NCBI GenBank assembly: GCA_900769565.1
Contig: CAAGHC010000036.1
Span: 1 to 15,517, forward strand
Source of the DNA: Clostridia bacterium
GTDB taxonomy: Bacteria; Bacillota; Clostridia; Christensenellales; Borkfalkiaceae
Direction of reading: 5' to 3'
DNA length: 15,517 nucleotides
Shown here: piece by piece, positions 7,460-14,296 of the stretch
How the letters are laid out: every line of letters starts with the position of its first letter
How positions within the stretch are numbered: position 1 is the first letter of the stretch
Made by a program: the position numbers and the translations under genes
The notes under the pieces: generated by a model
The model's database searches: none
Told to the model about the DNA's origin: nothing
Seen by the model: the letters and a program-made list of their open reading frames with translations, nothing else

Positions 7460-7467
7460 GTTATAAT
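7439..7467 (+). promoter_or_regulatory. Promoter of the deacetylase pair, embedded in the inverted repeat
   Basis: TTGACG (7439-7444) and a perfect TATAAT (7462-7467) are exactly 17 bp apart. The leader is short, with AGGAG at 7480-7484 before the ATG at 7491. Confidence 0.7.
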
Positions 7468-7490
7468 CTATTAAAATGTAGGAGAGTGTT

Positions 7491-8309
7491 ATGCAAAGAT
7501 TTTTAAGATTCCCTGGGTGGAAGTGTAAAGCTGTAACTTTAAGTTACGACGACGCTGTGGTTGAAGACGTTCGTTTAATCGAGATAATGAAAAAGTACGG
7601 CTTAAAAGGCACTTTTAACGTCAATAGTGGGCTTTTGGGCAGGGCGAAGAGAAGAATGACGGTAGAGCAAGCGTTTAATCTTTATTCGGGCTCTGGCATG
7701 GAAGTTGCTATGCACGGTTACGAGCATGCTTATAATGAAAGTAGAACAGGCGCAGATATAATTAAAGAATACTATACCGACAAGGTTGAGCTTGAGAAGA
7801 TTTTTGGGAAAATGATGCGTGGGGGCGCATATCCTTACGGCACGTACGACGATAGAGTTTTAGCCGTGCTTGAAGTGCTTGGCGTAAACTATTTTAGAAC
7901 GATAGAGTGTACGCACGGGTTTGATATCCCTACCGACTGGCTAAGGCTTAAACCTACTTGTTGGCATAGTGACGAAAAACTTTTCGACTTGGTTGACGAG
8001 TTTTTATCTCGACCCGTAAACAAGGTTTATTACGCTAAACCTATGCTCTTTTATCTTTGGGGGCATAGTTACGAGTTTGAGGACTGTAACAACTGGGAAA
8101 TTATAGAAAAATTCGGGCAAAAGATGTCCGAGAGCGAAGATATATGGCACGCTACGAACATAGAGATTTACGACTACGTAAAGGCGTATAACGACCTAGA
8201 ATTTTCTTGCGACGGAACTAGGGTTATAAATAATTCTGCAATAGACGTGTACCTATTTAAAAACGGTAAAAACGTTTTGGCAAAAGCAAATTCAATAAGT
8301 GAAATCTAG
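7491..8309 (+). CDS. Polysaccharide deacetylase (NodB-type) family protein, copy 1
   Basis: The 272-residue protein carries NodB-homology motifs of metal-dependent carbohydrate esterase family 4: LSYDDAV with the Asp pair D20/D21 (motif 1), MHGYEH with H75 and H79 (motif 2, HxxxH), RGGAYPYG (110-117, motif 3) and LWGHSYEF with H192 (late His motif). Such enzymes remove acetyl groups from N- or O-acetylated glycans. The first residues (MQRFLRFPGWKCKAV) form no signal peptide or membrane helix, so it should be cytosolic and act on imported oligosaccharides, not on the cell wall. A small beta tail (about 235-272) follows the catalytic part. AGGAGAG at 7480-7486 supports the ATG. It is followed 19 bases later by a close paralogue. 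The acetylated substrate is unknown. Confidence 0.9.
   Translation: MQRFLRFPGWKCKAVTLSYDDAVVEDVRLIEIMKKYGLKGTFNVNSGLLGRAKRRMTVEQAFNLYSGSGMEVAMHGYEHAYNESRTGADIIKEYYTDKVELEKIFGKMMRGGAYPYGTYDDRVLAVLEVLGVNYFRTIECTHGFDIPTDWLRLKPTCWHSDEKLFDLVDEFLSRPVNKVYYAKPMLFYLWGHSYEFEDCNNWEIIEKFGQKMSESEDIWHATNIEIYDYVKAYNDLEFSCDGTRVINNSAIDVYLFKNGKNVLAKANSISEI
8087..8207 (+). repeat. Near-identical tract shared by the two deacetylase genes (copy 1)
   Basis: This 121-bp tract differs from 8928-9048 at only five positions by direct comparison, including at synonymous sites, while upstream parts of the two genes differ much more. It is consistent with recent gene conversion or a recent partial duplication. Confidence 0.75.
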
Positions 8310-8328
8310 TAGTAAAAGGAAATATATT

Positions 8329-9150
8329 ATGAAAAGATATTTAAGGTATCCCGGTTGGAAACGTAAGGCTGTAACGTTGAGTTACGACGACGCCGTTGTT
8401 GAAGATATAAGATTAGTTGAGATAATGAAAAAGTACGGGCTAAAGGGTACTTTTAACGTTAATAGTGGTCAACTAGACTGTGGTGTTCCTAGAAGAATGA
8501 GTAGTGCGACGGCGGTTAAACTTTATAGGGATGCTGGTATGGAAGTTGCTATGCACGGTTACGAGCACGGCTATATTCCCGGCATGACCGGCGCAGACGT
8601 AATTAACGAGTTTTACCGAGATAAATTAGGCGTAGAAAAAATATTCGGCTGTATAGTGCGTGGTGGGGCGTGTGCCTTTGGTCAATATGACGACCAAACG
8701 ATAAACGTGTTGAAAGCACTTGGTATTAAGTATTTTAGAACGACGAAAAGCACTCATGATTTTGATATTCCAACCGACTGGTTGCGAATGCCTATTACTT
8801 GCAGGCACGGTGACCCAAGGTTGTTTGAACTTGTTGATGAATTTATAAATAGGGGTACAAATTACGCCGTACAATATAAGCCTATGCTCTTTTATTTAAT
8901 GGGGCACAGTTACGAGTTCGAAGACAATAACAACTGGGAAATTATAGAAAAATTCGGTCAAAAGATGTCCGAGTGCGACGATATATGGCACGCTACGAAC
9001 ATAGAGATTTACGACTACGTAAAAGCATATAACGACCTAGAATTTTCTACTGACGGAACTAAAGTTTTAAACAATTCTAGTATAGACGTTTACCTTCTAA
9101 AAGACGGCGAAAACGTTTTGGCAAAAGCAAATTCAATAAGCGAAATTTAA
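8329..9150 (+). CDS. Polysaccharide deacetylase (NodB-type) family protein, copy 2
   Basis: This 273-residue paralogue follows copy 1 after 19 bases in the same operon. I chose the ATG at 8329 because it has AAAGGA eight bases upstream and its MKRYLRYPGWKRKAV aligns with the start of copy 1. A GTG at 8299, giving 10 extra residues, would overlap the upstream gene and has no good ribosome site. It keeps LSYDDAV (D20/D21), MHGYEH (H76, H80) and MGHSYEF (H193), but motif 3 is RGGACAFG instead of RGGAYPYG, losing the proline of the usual RxPxG pattern. There is no signal peptide, so it should be cytosolic. The altered motif suggests a different acetylated substrate or reduced activity. Its last third is almost identical in DNA to copy 1. 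Confidence 0.9.
   Translation: MKRYLRYPGWKRKAVTLSYDDAVVEDIRLVEIMKKYGLKGTFNVNSGQLDCGVPRRMSSATAVKLYRDAGMEVAMHGYEHGYIPGMTGADVINEFYRDKLGVEKIFGCIVRGGACAFGQYDDQTINVLKALGIKYFRTTKSTHDFDIPTDWLRMPITCRHGDPRLFELVDEFINRGTNYAVQYKPMLFYLMGHSYEFEDNNNWEIIEKFGQKMSECDDIWHATNIEIYDYVKAYNDLEFSTDGTKVLNNSSIDVYLLKDGENVLAKANSISEI
8928..9048 (+). repeat. Near-identical tract shared by the two deacetylase genes (copy 2)
   Basis: This is the partner of 8087-8207 at a constant 841-bp offset, with five differences in 121 bp. A second short identical block follows (GGCAAAAGCAAATTCAATAA near both gene ends). The direct repeat could support recombination that deletes or multiplies the gene. Confidence 0.75.
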
Positions 9151-9162
9151 AGCAAAATAGAG

Positions 9163-9192
9163 AAAAAACGGCACGATTTTCGTGCCGTTTTT
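9163..9192. terminator. Bidirectional terminator between deacetylase operon and second AraC gene
   Basis: AAAAACGGCACGA (9164-9176) pairs perfectly with TCGTGCCGTTTTT (9180-9192) around a 3-nt loop. The hairpin has five T residues on the plus side and a run of six on the minus side. It lies between convergent stop codons, so it can end transcripts from both directions. Confidence 0.88.
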
Positions 9193-9217
9193 AATTTTAA
9201 ATTTCATTAGGTTTTTT

Positions 9218-10102
9218 CTAGCGATTAAGTGTCTTAACCGAAGTCTTAATAGAATTTTTGGTAGAGTATTTTAATTTAAATTGTTTCGGGGAAAGAGCAT
9301 ACTTATTTTTAAAAGAAACGGTAAAGTATGGAATGGATTCAAAGCCGATTTCTTCGCATACTTGAGCAACCGTTTTATCAGAAGTGAGAAGTATTGTTGC
9401 CGCAAGTTCTAGCCGTCTTTCCCTTAAATATTCGGTCATGGTGCAACCGATAAATTTTTTGAATGCCCTGCAAATATAACTACGGTCGTAACCTATGTTG
9501 TGAAGAATAAATTCAATACCTTCTCTCATGGCGATAGGGGTGGACATATTAGGTATAATTTCTTTTAACCATGACGGAACGTTGCCAAGCTTGGTTTGAG
9601 AGTTGTTTAAAAATACTCTTAACAACTCAACTACGAGAATATTAGTCATAGAGTTTCTTGTAAACGTGCTATTTTCAGACGGCAGGAAAAACATGCTTGA
9701 AAAATCGTTCTCAAACCTTAACAGTTCGGATATTGGAAGATTGGATTTTAATGGGGTGGACGAACGGGTTATTTGGTCTAAAATCGACGAGTCTATGTAG
9801 TTGCAAGCGTTCTTAAAAAGGTCTTTTGTAATAATTACGTCACGGTGTGCGCAAGGCTCGTTATTTTCACGGATAAAAGAGTGACAATCGTTAGGGCGCA
9901 ATAGGCGAATATCACCCATTACAAGGCGTTCTTTTTTATCGTTGTAAACGTGCGTAATTTGACCTTCTATTACGTAGAAAATCTCATAAAAGTTATGGTC
10001 GTGATAGTATCTATCTTCGTCCGTCCTAGTTACTGTCGACATAAGTTGAATGGACGGCGACATTATAAAATCGTTGGTTAATAACTGTGTTTGTCTTTTC
10101 AT
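9218..10102 (-). CDS. AraC-family transcriptional regulator with metal-type cupin domain (ChbR-like layout)
   Basis: The 294-residue cytosolic protein has an N-terminal cupin whose first motif is complete: H34-x-H36-x3-E40-x6-G47, then GDIRLLRPNDCHSF with H74, so a metal site is likely. Residues about 190-280 form the AraC DNA-binding domain, with the second helix-turn-helix VAQVCEEIGFESIPYFTVSFKNKYALSPKQF. A VPSWLKEI segment before the helix-turn-helix and the overall order recall the chitobiose regulator ChbR, from memory only. AAGGAG sits four bases before the ATG on the minus strand. The gene is divergent from the rhamnosidase operon and convergent with the deacetylases, so it probably controls the rhamnosidase operon and perhaps both. 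A short basic tail (from about 280) extends past the usual end of the domain. Confidence 0.92.
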   Translation of the reverse strand: MKRQTQLLTNDFIMSPSIQLMSTVTRTDEDRYYHDHNFYEIFYVIEGQITHVYNDKKERLVMGDIRLLRPNDCHSFIRENNEPCAHRDVIITKDLFKNACNYIDSSILDQITRSSTPLKSNLPISELLRFENDFSSMFFLPSENSTFTRNSMTNILVVELLRVFLNNSQTKLGNVPSWLKEIIPNMSTPIAMREGIEFILHNIGYDRSYICRAFKKFIGCTMTEYLRERRLELAATILLTSDKTVAQVCEEIGFESIPYFTVSFKNKYALSPKQFKLKYSTKNSIKTSVKTLNR

Positions 10103-10120
10103 ATTATCTCCTTTTTCCGT

Positions 10121-10149
10121 ATTGTAACATATCTCGGTATAAAAGTCAA
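10121..10149 (-). promoter_or_regulatory. Promoter of the second AraC gene
   Basis: On the minus strand, TTGACT (10149-10144) and TACAAT (10126-10121) are 17 bp apart, and TG one base before the -10 makes it extended. This is near consensus, suggesting steady expression of the regulator. A short palindrome GTCA-AC-TGAC at 10145-10154 overlaps the -35 and could bind a protein. Confidence 0.75.
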
Positions 10150-10179
10150 CTGACAGAATGTTTTTATCAAAATAAAAAC

Positions 10180-10208
10180 TTGTCGTGATATGCTAAAGGC
10201 TTTATAAT
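10180..10208 (+). promoter_or_regulatory. Promoter of the rhamnosidase-lipoprotein operon
   Basis: TTGTCG (10180-10185) and a perfect TATAAT (10203-10208) are 17 bp apart. The imperfect -35 would fit activator help from the divergent AraC protein, which would bind in 10150-10180. The leader is only about 27 nt. Confidence 0.65.
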
Positions 10209-10241
10209 ATTAGTGAATAATGGAAATGTGGGTATTTTTGT

Positions 10242-12887
10242 ATGTTTGTGACAACCAAGTGTAACGGAAAAATCAATCCCGTAGGGATATACAATAAATA
10301 TATACGCTTTAACGTTGAGAGCGAAAACGTTGAAAAAATTAAGGGCGTAGAATACAAATTTTTCAAATCTAGAGAGGACGTCAAAATAGGGAATTTTTTC
10401 CAAACCAAAAAAAGCAAGGGTAGACAAATCACGATAGATTTTGAAAACGCTAAAACGGGCGAAGAAATTTTCGTGAAAGCATACGTGTCTACTTCGGACG
10501 GCGTTATTGAAAGCGAAGTTTCTAAATTCGAGTTTGCTTTATCGGAAGAAGACGCTGACGTACAATGGATGGAAAACCCTAACTTTGATATGCACGTTTC
10601 CGAATATCAAAAGACCTTTACGGTGGACGGCGAAGTTACCAAGGCAAGGCTTTACGTTACCGGGTTAGGTTATTATTTTTCGTCCATTAACGGCAAAAAG
10701 ACTGACGAAGAATATTTTAAGCCGTTGCTATCCGATTACGATAAGAGAGAAAAACTTGGCGATAGCGAGTACGAAAATTCTAACTTTAAAGACAGCATAA
10801 AGACCGTTTACTATAACGCTTACGACGTTACCGACTTGATAAAGACGGGCGAAAACAGAATTAACCTTTTGGTAGGCGGTGGTTGGTATCATAATACCGA
10901 TAAGGACATAACCGACCCGACTTTTAATTACGGTAATCCTAAAGCGTTTTTTAAGCTTTTCGTTTATGGCGACGGATTTACCAAGGTTATAGAGAGTGAC
11001 GGCGAATGTTTGGTTAGAAACACTAACGCTATATCTCAAATGTTCAAGGGTAACGAAGTGGACTTTTCTGCAGAGCCATTACCGTTCGTTCCCGTCAAGT
11101 TATGCGACGCACCCCAAGGCAAACTTTTACCTGCAACGTTTAATAACGACGTGGTTATGCAGGTAATAGAACCTATTGAAAAAACCCAAAAGGACGGAAA
11201 AGTTCTTTACGACTTCGGAAAGAACCATTCGGGTGGATTAAGATTAAAAGTAAAGGGTAAAAAGGGCGATAAGATAGTTATAAATCACTACGAAACGCTT
11301 AAGGACGGTAAGCCCAACCCTGTATCAAGTAGGTGGGGCGCATATCTTAACAGTGAAATACTTATCGGTTATTTGGACCAAACTAGTACGTACGTGTTAA
11401 GTGGCGAAGAAGACGTTATAACGCCATTATTCCATTGGGACTGTTACCGTTATGCGGAAATAGAAAAGAGCGACGACGTTGAAATTTTAGAAATTCAGTC
11501 TTTGTTTATATGTTCAAACGTTGAATTTGCAGGTAACTTTAGATGCTCGGTAGACGTTTTTAATAAACTTTACAACGCATTTGTTTTAACGCAACTTGAC
11601 AATATGCACTCGGGCATACCGAGTGATTGCCCACACAGAGAGAAAGTTCCTTATACGGGTGACGGGCATATAACTTCAAAAGCAGTTATGTATGCTTTTG
11701 ACGCAGAAGAGTTTTATAGAAAGTGGATTAAAGATATTTTCGATTCTCAAGGCAAGGATGGATTTATTCACTACTCTGCACCGTTTATGTCGGGTGGTGG
11801 TGGATACTGGTGGAGTAACGCCGTGTCAATAGTACCGCTAAACTTATATTCGTTTACGGGTGACAAAAAGATTATAGAACAGGCGTTCGACCATGCGGTA
11901 AGATTTGCAGAACATTGTACTGCAACTTGCGACGGGGATTATATTTTAAGAACGGCTAGTACTCAATGGCTATTAGGCGACTGGTTAGCGCCCGAAGTTA
12001 TTAAGAGCAACGTTTCTTTCGTGAATACCGTTGCATATTACGCATCCGTGGACAACGTTATCCGTATGTGCGATATTTTGGACGAACAGACGACCAAGGC
12101 TCGCATGGAAAAAATAAGAGAGAATATCAAGAATGGTATAAATCGAATTTTCTTTGATAAGGAAAATCTTAACTACGGTAATGGTGAGCAGGGTGAAAAC
12201 GTGTTCCCGCTAGTATACAATATCGTTCCGGAAGAATACAAAAAAGCACTTTGGGAAAAGGTCGCAAATCACTATAAAGAAACGGGGCATTTTGATACGG
12301 GTATAGTGCTTACGCCTATCGTGTTAGACGCACTCACCGAAAACGGTTATGCTGATATTGCTTATGAACTTATGACCGTGGAAACTTATCCGTCTTACTA
12401 TAGTATGCTAAAAGGTGAAACAACTCTTTCCGAGCATTGGAGCAAGTATTGGCCGACGGTAAGCAGTAAAGAAGGGGTGGAAACACCGCTTGAAGGCGAC
12501 GTTTCGCATTGCCACCCTATGTTTGGTAGTGTGGTTGCGTGGTTATATAGACACGTTGCAGGTTTAGATTTGGATAAACTTTGTAACGGTAAAATAACCA
12601 TAGCGCCTAAATATTTACACAAGGCGTATAGAGCGCTTGCAACCAGAAAAACTTATCACGGTTTGGTTAGCGTAGAGTACGATTCGTCAAGCGCTTTCAA
12701 TATGAAACTAACTGTTCCTCACGGGCTTGAAGCAGAAGTTAGAATACCCCTTTCGGTATGCGAAAGTTTTTACGTAATCGGTGATGAATTTACAAAATCA
12801 CGAAAGAAGGACGGCTATTCCTACTTAAAACTTACGGGTGGTGAGTGGAATTTAACGTCAAGCCTTTATTTCGGTGGAAAAATATAG
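10242..12887 (+). CDS. Alpha-L-rhamnosidase, glycoside hydrolase family 78
   Basis: This 881-residue enzyme should release terminal alpha-L-rhamnose from oligosaccharides or plant glycosides by an inverting mechanism. Order of parts: an N-terminal beta domain (TTKCNGKINPVGI, then to about 115); a rhamnosidase N domain (about 120-300, ARLYVTGLGYYFSSINGK and TGENRINLLVGGGWY); a jelly-roll (about 310-420); the (alpha/alpha)6 catalytic barrel (about 430-775); and a C-terminal beta domain (about 780-880). The catalytic segment SDCPHREKVPYTGDGH supplies D462, E467 and D474, a variant of DCPQRDERxGWTGDA. The candidate general base is E731 in TTLSEHW, where TTxWExW is usual. There is no signal peptide, so it is cytosolic. 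The ATG at 10242 has only a weak GTGGG ribosome site, but no in-frame alternative exists before an upstream stop at 10218. It is first in the operon with the lipoproteins. Confidence 0.92.
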   Translation: MFVTTKCNGKINPVGIYNKYIRFNVESENVEKIKGVEYKFFKSREDVKIGNFFQTKKSKGRQITIDFENAKTGEEIFVKAYVSTSDGVIESEVSKFEFALSEEDADVQWMENPNFDMHVSEYQKTFTVDGEVTKARLYVTGLGYYFSSINGKKTDEEYFKPLLSDYDKREKLGDSEYENSNFKDSIKTVYYNAYDVTDLIKTGENRINLLVGGGWYHNTDKDITDPTFNYGNPKAFFKLFVYGDGFTKVIESDGECLVRNTNAISQMFKGNEVDFSAEPLPFVPVKLCDAPQGKLLPATFNNDVVMQVIEPIEKTQKDGKVLYDFGKNHSGGLRLKVKGKKGDKIVINHYETLKDGKPNPVSSRWGAYLNSEILIGYLDQTSTYVLSGEEDVITPLFHWDCYRYAEIEKSDDVEILEIQSLFICSNVEFAGNFRCSVDVFNKLYNAFVLTQLDNMHSGIPSDCPHREKVPYTGDGHITSKAVMYAFDAEEFYRKWIKDIFDSQGKDGFIHYSAPFMSGGGGYWWSNAVSIVPLNLYSFTGDKKIIEQAFDHAVRFAEHCTATCDGDYILRTASTQWLLGDWLAPEVIKSNVSFVNTVAYYASVDNVIRMCDILDEQTTKARMEKIRENIKNGINRIFFDKENLNYGNGEQGENVFPLVYNIVPEEYKKALWEKVANHYKETGHFDTGIVLTPIVLDALTENGYADIAYELMTVETYPSYYSMLKGETTLSEHWSKYWPTVSSKEGVETPLEGDVSHCHPMFGSVVAWLYRHVAGLDLDKLCNGKITIAPKYLHKAYRALATRKTYHGLVSVEYDSSSAFNMKLTVPHGLEAEVRIPLSVCESFYVIGDEFTKSRKKDGYSYLKLTGGEWNLTSSLYFGGKI

Positions 12888-12904
12888 GAAAGCAGGAGAG
12901 AATT

Positions 12905-14275
12905 ATGAGAAAATTTTTAGCGTTATTTTTAGCACTGGTAACCGTGCTCGGCTGTGGGTTTGGTTGCGGTAAAAAACAACTTACCATAGACGATTTAGCC
13001 GTTCCGACCTATGTAGACGATAAGTCGTTTAAAATGTATTGCGACCTACCGCCGGATATGTCGTCAATGGAACAAATGCAACTTTATAAAGACCTTGGTA
13101 TGACGGCTATTCCTATTACTGAAGACTTCTTTCCGGCAGGTAGTGGTGCGTTTTTCACTGCACTTGAAATTTGCGAAGAACTTGATATAGACGCTTATAT
13201 CCGTGCAATAAAGGGCGTTAGCGAAAAGCAAACTGACGAGCCTAATTACTTTGAAAGTCACTTTAGTGATATCGACTTCCGTGATTATCCCAGCGTTAAG
13301 GGTTTTTACGTTTGTGACGAGCCTACCTGGGCACAACTAGAAGACGTAGAGAGAAGATATTTGCCTTGGTTTAATGAAAACTATGGTGGCGAACATTTTG
13401 AATGGGTACTTAATCTATTCGGAGCGCAAGTAACTACTAATATAAAAGCACCCGATAAGACGGCTGCAGAGTATACGGAATATTATTTGGGTATGTTAGA
13501 CCAAATAAATGCGCCTAATAAAGTTCACAGTATCGACTATTATGCTTTGCAATACGACGGAAAGAAATATTGGATGGTGGATACCAACGTAATGGTTTAC
13601 GTTGACGCCGCAAAGCGCGCTAACGCACATAACGTAGGACTTGCTGCATACGTACAAACCTTTGGTGGTGGTGTTTCAGGACAAACTTATAGAATTCCTG
13701 AAAGTATTGCGGATATTAAGTGGAGTATGTACAATATTTTATCTTACGGTGCATCCACTATAAAATTCTTCGGCTATCGTGACTGGCCACAAGGCAATCT
13801 TCGTTGTATGGTAACCGACGGTGTGCCTAACGAAGTTTACTATTGGACAAAAGACGTTATTGCTGACGTAAAGAAAATAGAACACGTTCTTCTTGCTTTT
13901 AATTGGGAAGGCGTTTACACCAACGTTGGCTCGGGTAGCAGAAACGCTACTAACGAAGCGTTTGAAATTGCTAAAGCAAGAGATTACGTTATGGATAAGC
14001 TTTCGGGAATTAGTGGGGTTAAGAGCAAGTATGACTTAACCGTATCCGAATTTTCCGACGGCACTAACGACGGCTTTATGATATTTAACTACGACGACCC
14101 CGTGAATAGGGAAAGAAAGAATAAAACCGAAATTACCTTTGAAAAGGCTGACGGCGTTATGTATTATAGAAACGGTGAACCTACCATTGAAGTTCTTGGC
14201 GCAGACAAGGTATTTACGGTAGAACTTGACCCTGGTGAAGGCGTATTTGCTATTCCGCTTTACGCAAAAAAATAA
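12905..14275 (+). CDS. Lipoprotein with possible TIM-barrel glycoside hydrolase fold, copy 1
   Basis: I place the start at the ATG at 12905, with AGGAGAG ending five bases upstream. The frame is open back to an ATG at 12845, but that would bury the signal peptide and overlap the rhamnosidase gene. The 456-residue product starts MRKFLALFLALVTVLGCGFGC, a lipoprotein signal peptide. C21 aligns with the lipid Cys of the paralogue; C17 is an alternative. The mature protein alternates beta strands and helices. KGFYVCDEP (D138, E139) looks like the end of a barrel strand with an acid/base Glu, and SYGASTIKFFGYRDWP (D293) looks like a late strand. A beta tail follows (about 385-456). I do not recognise a named family; glycoside hydrolase is inference. 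It lies 17 bases after the rhamnosidase gene, so it is co-transcribed and surface-anchored. Confidence 0.82.
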   Translation: MRKFLALFLALVTVLGCGFGCGKKQLTIDDLAVPTYVDDKSFKMYCDLPPDMSSMEQMQLYKDLGMTAIPITEDFFPAGSGAFFTALEICEELDIDAYIRAIKGVSEKQTDEPNYFESHFSDIDFRDYPSVKGFYVCDEPTWAQLEDVERRYLPWFNENYGGEHFEWVLNLFGAQVTTNIKAPDKTAAEYTEYYLGMLDQINAPNKVHSIDYYALQYDGKKYWMVDTNVMVYVDAAKRANAHNVGLAAYVQTFGGGVSGQTYRIPESIADIKWSMYNILSYGASTIKFFGYRDWPQGNLRCMVTDGVPNEVYYWTKDVIADVKKIEHVLLAFNWEGVYTNVGSGSRNATNEAFEIAKARDYVMDKLSGISGVKSKYDLTVSEFSDGTNDGFMIFNYDDPVNRERKNKTEITFEKADGVMYYRNGEPTIEVLGADKVFTVELDPGEGVFAIPLYAKK

Positions 14276-14296
14276 TATAAATTTTAAGGAGAAATT

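Noticed and set aside
8299..8328. GTG start adding 10 residues to the second deacetylase
   Set aside because: It overlaps the upstream gene, lacks a ribosome site and does not align with the paralogue; the ATG at 8329 does.
10167..10432. Minus-strand open frames overlapping the start of the rhamnosidase gene
   Set aside because: They are antisense to a well-supported gene, show hydrophobic biased composition without family motifs, and have no good ribosome site.
12845..12904. Upstream ATG adding 20 residues to the first lipoprotein
   Set aside because: It would hide the signal peptide and lie inside the rhamnosidase gene; AGGAGAG just before 12905 decides the start.
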